Below the pieces are notes generated by a model. It was not told the origin of the DNA, searched no databases, and saw only the letters and a program-made list of their open reading frames with translations. The position numbers and the translations under genes are program-made. A stretch of DNA of 64,000 nt from Apostichopus japonicus (lineage: Eukaryota; Echinodermata; Holothuroidea; Aspidochirotida; Stichopodidae). The DNA lies in assembly GCF_037975245.1 (NCBI RefSeq), contig NC_092575.1, positions 1,441,001 to 1,505,000 on the forward strand, in the 5' to 3' direction. Of the stretch, positions 50,707 through 63,109 are shown piece by piece. Position 1 is the stretch's first letter. The number at the start of each line of letters is the position of its first letter.

Positions 50707-50753
50707 TGACGTCAATCTATTTAAAGAACTGATCCCCTGCATTTGGTATATAA
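50707..50753 (+). promoter_or_regulatory. ERK5 core promoter: CRE and TATA box
   Basis: A full palindromic cAMP-response element TGACGTCA (50707-50714) lies 33 bp before TATATAA (50747-50753). Initiation is then expected near 50778-50785. That fits a non-coding first exon ending at the donor CTAAT|gtaagt (50928), which splices to the acceptor at 52176 ahead of the ATG. The link between this promoter and ERK5 is inference from position and splice signals. Confidence 0.5.
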
Positions 50754-50779
50754 CGGGAGTCGATTATGTGCAAACACCT

Positions 50780-50928
50780 TACAGTGAATCCCATCGTCGA
50801 TCGTATTCCAGAGCAGACTACACTGTCATAGCCTAGTCTATGTATGATGTACGCATACGGAGCATCTCGAACGACATTAGGAACTGTTAACCAGTTCCGA
50901 ATCTGATGGTCGTTTTCAATCGACTAAT
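50780..50928 (+). other. ERK5 non-coding first exon (predicted)
   Basis: Predicted 5' UTR exon from about 50780 to the donor at 50928/50929. It contains a perfect inverted repeat, GGAACTG-TTAAC-CAGTTCC (50880-50898), able to form a 7-bp hairpin in the leader. The upstream boundary is estimated from the TATA box. Confidence 0.4.
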
Positions 50929-52213
50929 GTAAGTTGCATTAATAAACATCTATATATTTTGTGAGGCTTTGTATGATTGTTTCTTAGACGACTGATGATT
51001 CGTCAAGTTCAAAGATGACACCAACACATACATGCTAGCCTATCGTACGTAAGCTTACTTAGGCTAACTGTTAATGTTAAATGTCATTTTACACTACAGT
51101 AGGAGGACAGAAGCCTACTATTTGGTAGTAGTGCTGGAGTGGAAGCACTGAGTACTAAAATGTTAGGCCTAACCTACTTATTCATGTTTTTGTATGGCTT
51201 TGACTGACCTGGTTAAACCAATTGTGGTGTAAAATAGCCTTATGGTGATTGACAAAACACAAAATGTGTGCACCAAATACCAATAAATCCATCCTTCCCC
51301 AATATCTCCTCCCCCAATTAAAAGTAAATCATTTGTCAGTGTATTCATGCTGCGAAAGTGTCCATTAGCTATAGGTTGCATCCCAAAACCCTCCGTTTGT
51401 ACTGAACGGCAGGTTTTTTTCCAGTTGGTTGACTAAGTGATGAGTCCCATCTTTTTGCACCTTACTTCAGCTGCCTATCCGTCTAATATACAACTCATCA
51501 CACAGCTAGTAGCCAAATCACTATCAGTTTTAGTGCAGTGCACATATTCTTCCACATACTGTATACGGTCGCAATAATAATGTAACAGTAAACTTGATAA
51601 TGCGAATGTTTTTTTGATTTGTACAGTGCAAATATATCAAACTTTCGAAAAAATGTTTGGGAAGAAGAAAAGAATTCATATTAAAGATCTTTATCTAAAT
51701 CATAAACTTTAAGAGTATCTAGAACCTCCGCAGTCTCTTCTCTGCAAAATGTGTGTAACTAAAGCCTGCAGCAGATTAATAGCTATAAGGGAGATGGCTC
51801 CATGCACTGTACATGTTGTATGTGTAATTATATGGTAGTATCAAACAATATCAATCTCTTAAAAGTAGTTCTGGCCAAAATGATAGGCAGTTCAAGACAG
51901 ACATGGCAAGGTGTGAACAAATCAACTCTTCCAAACTCACCAATCCCAGTCTGTTTGCAGGAGATATAAATTTTCAGTAAGTTGAGGTCAAAAATGTAAC
52001 CTATGGTTAATGGGCTATTTCTCATCTTGTAGAAGTTGAGAGAAATGCAGAACAAGGAAATCTATATTGCACAAATATTGCAGAATACCATACAAAGGAA
52101 GAATCATTAGTAATTGGCATATTTGATGTAAGGATGATTTGCTCACAATGACTGATAATTTTATTTTCTCTTACAGTGATTTCTGCAGGGGAAGTAGTAA
52201 AACCTGATCCATC

Positions 52214-55200
52214 ATGCAACAAGCAGCTTCAAAGAACACAAATTGGTTTAAAACCAAGGCTCTGAATATGAACTTTGACCTGTCAAAATCAGACTACAAA
52301 GCCATTGAAAACATTGGAACAGGTCAGTAAGCCTTTTCATAATTTCCCCTTTGTTTTATCAACCATTTTGCATAATATTCTGCTTCTGCAGAATTCCTAA
52401 CTACAACTGTGGAGGCCCTGCAATATTACATGATAGAGAAAAGATTCAGGGACTATAAATTTTAAGTCACTGGGACAAAATTCTATTCCTGTGAGGTTAT
52501 TGAATGACAGATTTTGTTGTTCAACAATGTAAACATTGCATCTGTGCAACGTTTGGAAGGAATAATATAGTGATGTACAGTACAGTAGGAAGGTGATAGT
52601 ATATACACTATGTTCTGAAAGTCCTTTAAATAAAATGACTGTGCTTTGCAAAACCTCAAGTGGTACTTTTGATAGTCAGTATAAATTTACAGCTTTCTGT
52701 GTGGTCAAATAGAAGTTGCACTGAAATAAAAAAGGTCTTTCACAAAGCTATGATTGGAAGCAAAAAACGTAGCATCACTTGATGAAACCAAAACTCATTG
52801 ATTATATACTATGTAAAACTTGTGTTGCAATTTAAACAACATTCTCAAGCTGGCAATATCATGTATAAGTTGTTGTCCAAAGCCATCAGAGTAATTGATA
52901 TTCAAAGGGTTTCCAAAGTTTTCACATCACTCTAGCCAGTTTTGCATACCTTGCAGTCTAGTATTATAACCATGAAGTCCCATGCCTTTGGTACCAAGCA
53001 CCTGTTCATATAATGTATCAGCCTATATGATCTTTTGAAGGTTTTGTAATGACAATTGATCACAGCTCATGTCATGGTTGAATGTCTTATAAATACGGTA
53101 AGAATATCTTATAAATACGGTAAGAGACATGTATTTAAATACTATGTTATTATTGAAATTGTAGTAGAAGTTTGGGTAAAATACACTTTAAGGCCATTTG
53201 TATTGCTTCCAAATAGGCTAAAAAGTCATTTAATGGTCACCCCTACTTAAACTCAAACGATCTCATCACTACCACAAATAGAGGATCTTTCCTAAGAGAG
53301 AGATGATCAGTCTAAGTGAACAGTCCTCAAAGGTAGTGAAGGATATCTATAGAGTCAAAACCCACACAGAAAATACTCTACTTTTGAAAAATTTAGCAGT
53401 TTTTAGCTGCTAATCTTTGTTACCGTAACTGACGACCTTTTTAATATTTTGAGAAAGTGCTGACATTGTTATTTCTGGGATTTCAATGCATGCTACTGTT
53501 CACAGAGTATTATTAGCATGAACACTTTTTCCACTTTCCCACCTCTCTTCAGGTGCCTATGGTGTGGTATGTTCAGCTGTCCAAGTGAAAACTGGGAAAA
53601 AGTTTGCTATCAAGAAGATACCCAATGCTTTTGAAGAAATCATAACAGCCAAGAGAACGTTCAGAGAACTTAAAATCCTTCGGCATTTTGATCACGAAAA
53701 TGTGATACGGATCCATGAAATTCTCATGCCCAGGGAAGCTCTGAGTGAGTTCAAGGATGTTTACGTTGTTATGGACCTAATGGAGAGTGATTTGCATCAA
53801 ATATTGCATTCCAATCAACCGTTCACAAACGAACACACGCAGTATTTCTTGTACCAGATCCTTCGAGGCTTGAAGTACATCCACTCTGCTAACGTCGTCC
53901 ATCGTGACCTCAAACCGAGTAACTTGCTCGTCAATGAAAATTGTGAGCTGAAAATCGGTGACTTTGGAATGGCGAGGGGGATGTCATCGAAAATAGATTC
54001 TCACAAGAAACTCTTCATGACCCAATATGTAGCCACGAGATGGTATCGCGCTCCAGAACTCTTATTTTCTGCTTTCAACTATGCCCAGAGTGTCGACATG
54101 TGGTCCGTCGGCTGCATCTTTGCAGAGATGCTCGCCAGGAAGCAGTTGTTTCCGGGAAAGAACCCTGTCGATCAGCTGATGCTGATCATCAACGTTCTCG
54201 GCATGCCTCCAGACAGCATGCTGGAAAGCGCAAACAGCGACCAAATTGTGACATTCTTTAAGAAACGATTTGGAGCGAGAAAACCCATTGGCTTGGGCAA
54301 TAAAGTGAAGCCAGCCAGCCCAGATGCTCTCTCATTACTCTCCAAAATGTTGGCATTTGTCCCGGAGGAAAGAATTTCCATAATGGACGCTCTCAAAGAT
54401 CCATTTGTCATTAATTATCACGATCCAGACGATGAACCAATATGCCTGCCCAAGTTTGACTTTTCCTTTGACGACCAGCCGATGAGTACCGACCAGATAC
54501 GACAGCAAGTCGGAAAAATGATTCTGAAATACAGTAGACAAAAAATGAGCTCTTTAAAACTACCTGGCGGTTCAGCAGTGTCTCCAAAGCCGATGGAACC
54601 CTTTGATGATTTAACACCGGTTTCAAGTGCTAGTATCGGTTCTGGTGGGAAAGTACAGATGCAGAAAGCTTTGAAAGATAGAGAAACTTTAATTGCTGAA
54701 GAAATTGGCAGTAAAGTGGCAGAAGTGCCAAAAAGTGAGAATGTAGCATCATTTTTGAAGCCGGCAACACCGCCATCTCTCCAACCTGTTGGGGGGACAA
54801 GTCCTTTGAAAGTCACTTCTGGTCAGGTGACTACAGATGTCGAAATGAAGAGTGCCAGGTCTGCCTGTAACGATGCGGTTAATAGCATATTAAGCATCAC
54901 AGCCAAACCGCAAAAGGGTCCAGGTGGGAAATCTGACGTGGAAATGAAAAGCGCTCAACGAACCGATAATGACGGTACACTAGAAGTTCCAGCGGATGTT
55001 CAAATGCTCAGTGCAAAAAGTGAGAAGGGAAGGAATGAAAATGTCACTAAGAACAAAGCCAAAGTACCAGGGAATCAGTTAGAAGAGTCGCAGGTTATGA
55101 AAGTGGTAGAAAAAGACAAAGTGTCAACAGAGGGAGCTGTTGTAGCTGACCATGGGGCTATCTTAAAAAGTCAGCTGGGAACAGGAGGAGAGGACATGAA

Positions 55201-58200
55201 AGCCCTAATCAAGGCAGCTCTGAAAAATTCAGTTTTGATGAAAAGCAAGCTAAAGAAAGGACAGCAAGGTTAGTTGAACTGCAAATTTGAATAAAAATTA
55301 CATTCCAATATGAATTGACCTTACCTTGTACAGTATCTATGACATGTTTCGTAGCATCTAGTTTGCAATTTTTGATATTACTTGATATGAGTGGAGTGTG
55401 TGCTTTTATTTAATATACATGTTCAAGTTGTTTGATCAAATGGTTTAAGGATGACTTTAGGCACAGAATTTGTATTGCTACGTTATAGATTGTTATATAT
55501 ATATATATATATATATACTCTACTAGCAGTCCAGGTTGTAATTCTATACCACGTAGAATTTATGACAAATGACCCTTGTTTTACACAGATGCACCCATTT
55601 AATAAAGCGACTGAACTACTTAGTCTACATTAATACACTGACCATTTGGCCTGTTCCCTTCAGATGCAGCACAAAACTCAATTGGAAAATATATAAACCT
55701 TTTATGGTTTTAACTTTCAACTGATAATTACAAACTTGTCAATGACAAATGGTGCTGAATGACATTCACAGGTGCTCTGGTACTATAAGAACTTTGAAAG
55801 AACATGTTTTAGTTGATATATTAGAATATAAAACCGCTTAACATTAACATTTAGTCCTGCACCAAGGAGTTGACTTCACCATCAGTTTAGCCTTAAAGGA
55901 GCATTCCAGAGATTACGATATTTTAAAGGTGAATATCTAAATGCGTTACCCAGCACAGGGTCTATTTCACTGATGTAGGCCCTCAAGGTCCGATCCTAAA
56001 TAAAGTCGTGTTTGATGTTTAACTTAGATATATCTTGATGCGATACCCAGCACAGGGTATATAACTCTGATGTTAGCCCTCAGGGTCCGATCCTAAATAA
56101 AGTTATGTTTGATGTTGAACTCAGATAATGACCTTACAATTTGCTACCTGTCCAAAAATGGCTCAGAAGCCTGTTTGGTTATTTGAAATGGTAACTTGAT
56201 ACAGTAGGTTATTTTGTACAAAATCCCTCACAAAGAACTTGTATTATGGAAAAGTTGAACCCATTATCCTGCTTGTTGTAGGTCATGACCATCCTGTAAT
56301 ATTTTCAAATTCATCAACTTTGTTTCTTCGAATAGATATGCACCCTCGAGACCAACGACCGACCCGTAAGATGTCTCTCGCCCAAACGAGACAGAAAGAG
56401 AGGGAGGAGAAGAGGCGACAGAGGCACAAACGAGCAAAGGAGAAACAAAAGAAACACAAAGCAAATTCAAAAGAGAGTGAAACGGAGGGGTCACTGCTTA
56501 CTACAGAGGACAGAAACTTGTTGGAAAAGTGGAAGGAAATGCAAACTAAGGATTCTCAAAGTCGGAAGGTGGTTCGTAGCAATCCCAGTCCGGGTCAGTC
56601 TTCGTCAGCTGTAACTCAATCACAGTCAACTTTGACCCCTGTCATGAATCTAAACCCCACAGGGGGTCAACCTGCTGCCCAGGGAGTCATCCTCACTTTG
56701 AGTAATTCGTCAGTGGTTACCAATGGCAACCAGAATCTCATCTTTGTTCCCGTGGTAACAGTGCCCGGTAATCCAGTGTCTACAAACAGTTCAGCAATTT
56801 CACAGACGGTTGCCGTCATAAGCGACAATTCAGGGAACATCGGTCCCTCTCAGACTCTGACTTACACGTCACAGAGTGTTCATTCACCGTCGATGCTGAA
56901 TATTAGCTCGAGGGCATCGAATGCCCCCCCTCTTGACAGCCTCTCATCCTTCCAAGATGCCCCTCAACCTACCATTACCGATGACGCATCTGCCAGTGGC
57001 TTTACAGATATTACATCATTACTGATGGATTCCCCGGATCCAAAGTCAAGCCCCACACAGTTAACAGACGACGTCTTTCTCGGTGGTGCAGGTAAAACAA
57101 TGGCAGGTACTCCCAGAGGAGGTTACCGGTCCGATGCGTACAATGACACCCCGTCTCCTCCATCCTTCCTATCCAGATCAGGGAGTGAAAGCTACCTGCC
57201 TGAGCATCAAGGAGGTATGTATTTTGTTTTTATATAGTGACACCATGTCCATATACTACCACCATTTCTATATTGTATACTGTCATACCATTATATATAT
57301 ATGTTGCAACCATACTGCCAACTCTTGTTTTATATACCTGCAGATGGTACCAAGTTTTCTTGATCAAAATTTGGCATCTTATGTGTCAAAAGTACGTGTC
57401 AAACTGAAGGATTAAATGATTGAAAAAGACATTTCCAATGTCATCTTCAGGAAGTCATTTTTCTGTTAGCTGTTTCAGTGCCACACTCTTGCATAAGTCT
57501 TGATGTTTTCCAACCAGGAGCAGCCTGGTTTGTTAATGGCAGATGACAGCTGACATGATCGTCAAGCAGCCATCTTGTAATTTACAGACATTTCAGCCGT
57601 CGAATCTTGTTTTTGCACAGCCAGGATGAAAAGTCAAATGGTTATAAGCCTTTGTAAATTCTTAATAGATCTTTCCTCACAGGAAATACATCCCTCACAA
57701 TAGCCTATATCTTACACCATGTGACTTTGGTAAAACACATTCAATATATTTTAAAGGGTACCTTTGCATAGCAATAATACCCTACAGGGCATTGCCTGAG
57801 ATCAACCCTCAGGGCTTGTCTAAAACCTGAAAGAGTAAAACGATAACTGGACAATCTGGAACAGAACTACCCAGAAAGACAATCTGACAAAGACCATGAA
57901 AAAATTGGTCTTGGAAAAACCATTCTTAAGTTTATTGCATGGGTAGGTTCAATAGAAAGATGCCAAAGGTCTTGAACCAGCAATGAGTCAACAAGAGTGC
58001 TGATGATTTTACTGCAAATTGTGGGCTAGGTAGCAAGATGAGAGTGCAATGATTAAGTGGAGACAGGTAAGAGAGGTGTGCAGTAAATACCCAAACAAGC
58101 TAGTTTTTTCCCAATTTTCTGTATCAGATAATTGTTTTTATTTTTCAAGGGTTAATATCATATAGGAACAATCATTCAAGTTTTTACAAAGGTCATTTGG

Positions 58201-59507
58201 GGTCACCAGGGGTCAAATTGTGAATACCTTGTAATCACGATATCTCAATACTGGAAGCTTGGGCCAATCACTAATTTAGTGTGTAGAAGTACCTCATTGA
58301 GTTAAAGAAGCCTAGTGTTTTTGGTGGAGGTCAAAGGTCATTTAGGGTCATCAGAGGTCAAATCATAAAACCCTTGTAGATTATGTCAGATTCATGAAGA
58401 AAACTGCTCATGTTACATCATTGAAACCACAATGCATTTTTGCATTCTGGTTACACTTATCACCATCAGTGATTCAGTATGCTTTGGCAAAGTTTTAGAT
58501 AGCTCAAGCTGTACCTCTGCAATATTTTAAGTTTCTCCATCCTGTCGAGAAAAGACAAAAACAACATAAACTTTGCTGATATCTTTAATATTTCCAACTT
58601 TGAAGACTTAACATTCATCATCTACAAAACCATTTAGTTTCTCTGTTTTTCTTTTCATCCAAACTATATCACTCATTAGGTCAGTCCACTTAATGGATCC
58701 CTCTGTTATTATCTAGTTCTGTCTTTTTGCTATAGGTCCAATTAAAGATGCAGCTACCCCTCCTGATATGAACGCAATATCGGATCATTTAGCCCGCTCA
58801 GCCGTCCTGAACGACCCCTTTCCGTACCTCCAGCTGACCCCGAGGGGCGATGGGTCTGGATACGGCCTCGGAGTCAACCTGGAGGACTTTCTGTGCGACA
58901 TCCCAGAATCTGATGAGGAGCATGGAGATGTTGATCCAAGGTATGAATTGATTAAATGGTTCTATTGACTGAATGACTTATTTTCATTAATTCTTAACCT
59001 TAGATTGATGAAAAGGATTGATCAATGTATGGATTGTTTCATTCGATTGGATGATGTAGTTAATTGAATAAGTAAATTCATTTCTAGGTTGATCGATTGA
59101 TACAATTTTTTGATTGATTGATGTAATTCATTGGCTATGGATTGTTCATTGATTGGTCAATTGATAGATGTACATTGTTGATTGATGTAATTCGTTGATG
59201 ATTTCATTGATTGATCAATCGATAGATGTACGTTGTCGATTGATTGGTTGACCTGATTGACTGTCTGATTGACTAATTGATTGATTGATTGATTTTTCAT
59301 CCTTTTCGTTGCAGTAAATCTTCAGCGGAGGCCCAGCTGTCTGCTTCTGTCTTATCTGGCATATTGAGGGAGCATGATCTGAACCCAGATGACCTACAGG
59401 CCATTCAACAGGAGCTAGGACTCACCTCTCCAATCTCCTTAGGCAACTTATCACAGCTCAGTCCAACCACTACAACAGCATCTGCCAGTCCTGAATGCAG
59501 GAACTAG
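52214..59507 (+). CDS. MAPK7: MAP kinase 7 / ERK5 with TQY activation loop
   Basis: Coding exons: 52214-52322, 53553-55268, 56336-57214, 58736-58940 and 59315-59507. Phases close, giving 1033 aa (human 816). Kinase domain: glycine loop IGTGAYGVV, Lys57 (FAIKK), HRD at 153-155, DFG at 173-175, then FMTQYVATRWYRAPEL with T193-Q194-Y195 in place of the TEY expected for ERK5. Docking region: NYHDPDDEP. The long tail keeps ERK5-only landmarks: DMKALIKAALKNS, the basic nuclear-localisation stretch KEREEKRRQRHKRAKEKQKK, LLTTEDRNLLEKWKEM, GSGYGLGVNLEDFL and the C-terminal SASVLSGILREHDLNPDDLQ. Three DVEMKSA-type motifs sit at residues 465, 498 and 518. Known role: MEK5-activated kinase that also co-activates transcription. 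ATG at 52214 is the first in its exon. Confidence 0.96.
53086..53125. repeat. 18-bp direct repeat
   Basis: CTTATAAATACGGTAAGA occurs at 53086-53103 and again at 53108-53125 in ERK5 intron 2. Each copy ends in a donor-like GGTAAGA. Confidence 0.85.
55493..55516. repeat. Short (TA)n run
   Basis: About 24 bp of TA dinucleotides in an ERK5 intron. Confidence 0.9.
55930..56125. repeat. 97-bp tandem duplication in ERK5 intron
   Basis: The block with CAGCACAGGG, then GTCCGATCCTAAATAAAGT and GTTTGATGTT occurs twice, with CAGCACAGGG at 55951 and 56048 (97-bp period). The copies differ by scattered changes. Confidence 0.8.
58186..58375. repeat. Paired AGGTCA-rich repeats
   Basis: Two copies of a segment like AAGGTCATTTGGGGTCACCA followed by GGGGTCAAAT lie near 58188-58217 and 58335-58365, about 145 bp apart, in ERK5 intron 4. 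The second copy is preceded by AGGTCAAAGGTCA (58328-58340), a perfect DR1 of nuclear-receptor half-sites. It probably belongs to a dispersed repeat family. Confidence 0.6.
59000..59295. repeat. TTGATTGA-rich low-complexity intron
   Basis: The last ERK5 intron is largely degenerate TTGATTGATT repeats running right up to about 20 bp before the acceptor at 59314. Confidence 0.85.
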
Positions 59508-62500
59508 ACCGTCCCTTTGTGGTAACTAAATAAAGCAGTCCATGTACAACTTGACAGTGTTGTAAGAAGATGTTACTTGAGTCACTGAATTATGAGCTTG
59601 GGAAGTTTCCTATAGAGATAATACAGTGTCCTGAGTCCTGAAACTCCTTGCAAACTCTGTTGTACCTCTCACGTACCTCCCCTCTCCCGTTGTACCCCTC
59701 TTTGATGTTTCCTCAACATTTCTCTGACCACTCTATCTCCTTGTCTAATTCTTTAACCTTGCACTCATAAACGTAAAGAAATTTTCTCTGTCTTTCATAT
59801 CTTGCAGAGCTTTTTCATAAGCTTCGTTACTCAATCATACTCGTTAATATGACGACCATAGTGACTTATTGGATTGAAATCGCATGGGTGGTTTTAATAA
59901 AAAATTCTTTCAATTTTCCAATTGTAATTTGTTATAAGAAAAAATGATATCAATAACCTTTAACTTCATGAAACATTTGCCAAACCACACAAGGTGTCTT
60001 GAAAACAATTTGATTCTAGTGTATTAGTTTCATTCTCTGTAGTGTTTTGGTTTCACAATTTCAAAAGTGTCGAACATACAATATTGCAGCTTGTGTTACT
60101 CTCAGAACATAATGTAGTTTCTGTTTAAATAATGCCCTGCTTTTAACAAAGGTTGGTGATTACAAAATATCAGAAACACTACCAGGAGTCTTTCTCAATT
60201 TTGATTGTGTTAGCTATGAAATTTATTTAAGAATTTGGCGATTATAATTATTTTAACAAATTTGTTAAATGTTCATCTTTATCCATCATTTTCTTGCACT
60301 TTCGTACAGAAAAAGGAAGTATACCAGTTATAGAGCATATTTACTTTGGAAAGAAAAACTTAAGGTCATTCTAAGGTTTCCAGGGGTTGTTCATATTTTA
60401 TAAAGGCTAACAAGTAAGATAGTATCCATAGTTAAGGAATGTTGGCATTGCTGTATTGAGTATCCAACCAAAATAGAGGTAAAAAAAAAGAATTGTGTAC
60501 ACATATCACAACTGAGCACATCAGGCATTCTACTATAAAATTGGAATGCTACTTAATAGGTTGTTGTCTTTCAAATTTACCAGATGATGTTCAAACTACA
60601 TTCCCCACCTAAGTTTTAGTGCTCATATAAACAAACCTGGAGCAAACTTTCTTGTTGTTAATAATATGTCCCATTGCCACTTCTTTGTAAATATATTTGT
60701 GAATAAATAATTGACAAGGGTTATGTTTGGTCACAAGATGTGATTACAAACCAGTGTAAGATAAATATTTAGCAATAGAAATCACTTGGAAGAAATCATG
60801 TCATGTTATTTCAAAAGTTAGATACACTATTTAAAGATTTAAAAAAAACTTGTAAATTAAACTATAAACCTAAAAGTTGTTATTGTGGTAGTGAACCCAT
60901 GTTTTATTTATTTATAGGTGTAAACAGGAAAGCCTATCCTTTTTCTGTTTGTCGTGGCATTCTATAAATTGTTCAAATTTTACTTGCCAAAGGAATTGCA
61001 GGTAATGCAGTCTTAAGTTCCTTGTCTTTGCGGTTTAAAATTCAGCGAACCAATATGTGCTCTAAAACAGTACTGTACTGACTTCTAAGAATTTCTCACT
61101 TTTGATATCAATTCAGATGTTAGGTTGTATTCTCTCCCTTTTTGTCTACTTCTTTCTCCTACATTTTTTTCTTCATATTTTGTCCTAAAAGCAGGGTTCA
61201 AGGTTTCATTCAACTTAAAAAATTGAGGAAATTTTTGCAGTTTTAACGCAACATCGTTTGCATAAAGACAAGGACAATTTTTGTATTTTATTATTACGGA
61301 TCGAAGTTTCGAACAAAATAACTCAAAGATGAGACAAATTCTCACGTAAATGAAAATAATTATGTAGTTTGTGCAGGATTAACAAAGGGTAGTTATCTAT
61401 TGCGTATTTTATCCTCAGATAAGATATTTGAGGCAATGTAAGGAAGGCTACTCGTTGCATTATCACCTTTAAAAATGGACAATATAGTGACTTGTCAATT
61501 GAAGTTGAGAATCAACCCTCCATTCCATTTTAAAGACTCCATTATAGTTTATTCTGTTCTTTTGAATAAGACAAAGAGCATTCTTTTGTCTTTATGTTAT
61601 TTTCATTGTCTTTCATTTTCTTTTCTTTTCCTTTAAATATTTGAATGTTGAAATAGATTCTGTAATATAAACTAGAGATACGAGGCTGTAGAATTTTTAT
61701 GTGGCACTCCTTTGTTTGGCTACTTACATCATGTAAGAGATGCCATCAATTTGACACAAGAAAAACCAAATGGTCGAAAACCAAAAGAAATGTAAGCATT
61801 TTATGATAGCTTCTCATGAAGTAATTGATGATTTCATTAATGTGATTGCACTTCACTCAATATGTGTTTTTTTGTGTAATTGTCTCATTTCTATTGAATT
61901 ATTCTAGTTAGCCTACTACCGATTCTTCATAATCGGTCAGTTTTGGCAGTATATTTGTAAATGGTGCTGGAAATTACAGCTTAACAGTCTATCTATAGTT
62001 TTTGTATCCATGATAAGTTGTGAGTGAATAGAAAATCGGATATTGCAGTTTTGTTGTTGTCGTATTCTTACTTCCAATCTTAATCTGCAAGGGTTTGTGT
62101 GTGTGTGTCTTGATGGATGTGTGTGTTTGTGCATGTGTGAGGAGGGGAATGTGTGGTGCGATAATAAAAGGGGTCACTTTACACTCTGTAAATAAAATAC
62201 AAGTGTTGTATTGGTAACAGCTCCGGAATACTATAAACCCGTTTTCCCATAGGCAGCTGGGAGAGGTTCAATCCTGGTGGGTGGGGCGGGGGGGGGGCGT
62301 GGTTGGGTACACAAACATTGAAAAGCAGTGCATGGGATAAGTGACTTTGATTTAAGGAAGAAAACTGCAAACTCACCTCAAAGCGACCCGACAAAATGGA
62401 CCCTAGTGTGTGCATTCTGTACCACAAGTCACAGTATTTTAATTGTTCTAAAACAATAGGGCACTTTCTATTCAGAAAAACAGAGGACAGACTTATTAAT

Positions 62501-63055
62501 ACATATAAAACGTCCCTTCATTATGTTGTCCATATGAATGAACAGCTATGGAAAGTTTCACTTGGAAGATTGAAAACAATATGAATTTGATAACAATTTA
62601 AAGATGTATCTTGGCGGGAAAGATATGTTATACTATGACGTTTATATATTCCTGCTTTCAATTGGTCATCGGAATTGCTCCAAAATATGCTATAAATTCA
62701 GATAATGTTCACTCATAATCGAATTTAATCAAGCATTTACCAGCCCCTTTAAACATTATTAACACCGAGACATTTAATTGTCTATGAACATTTAGAAGAA
62801 TCAGAATTAACCTTGAGGAAAATACTTTTGAGAACATCTAGCAATTTCCAGATGCAAAAAGCTGTGGCCAAAACTGATAACCTGTAATAAGGAATTAAAC
62901 CAAAAGTCTATATAATATTGCATTCTCAAACCATATCAGAACATTTCAAGTGTCAAATTAAAAATCGAGAGATCAGTAAAGCCTAAACAAGTGATTCGAA
63001 AGTGCCTAGACTAGATAATAACACTATTACGTAATCAACCTCGCAGTGCGTTGCG
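59508..63055 (+). other. ERK5 3' UTR and intergenic DNA
   Basis: AATAAA at 59529-59534 lies only 22 nt after the stop. A later AATAAA (60702-60707) could serve a 1.2-kb 3' UTR. Beyond that, a TG-rich stretch (62096-62150) and a G run (about 62286-62298) are the only features. No exon is recognised. Confidence 0.45.
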
Positions 63056-63062
63056 TCATAGT

Positions 63063-63103
63063 ATGGCGGTTGCAGTGTCGGCTAAAAGCAAATATACAGA
63101 CCA
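63063..63103 (+). CDS. Possible first coding exon of a gene leaving the window
   Basis: ATG at 63063 in good context (tagtATGG) opens a short frame MAVAVSAKSKYTDQ that ends at a strong donor, GACCA|gtgagt (63104). Just upstream are TGCGTCAT (an AP-1/CRE-like site, around 63052) and the palindrome ATTACGTAAT (around 63027). The combination looks like a promoter and first exon running rightwards. No family can be named from 13 codons, and no second exon was found before 64000. Confidence 0.3.
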
Positions 63104-63109
63104 GTGAGT

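Noticed and set aside
53564-55273. 569-codon ORF taken as the whole kinase
   Set aside because: It starts at GTG in mid-domain and ends in a stop just past the true donor at 55268. The glycine loop and start lie in the upstream exon, and the tail continues in three more exons.
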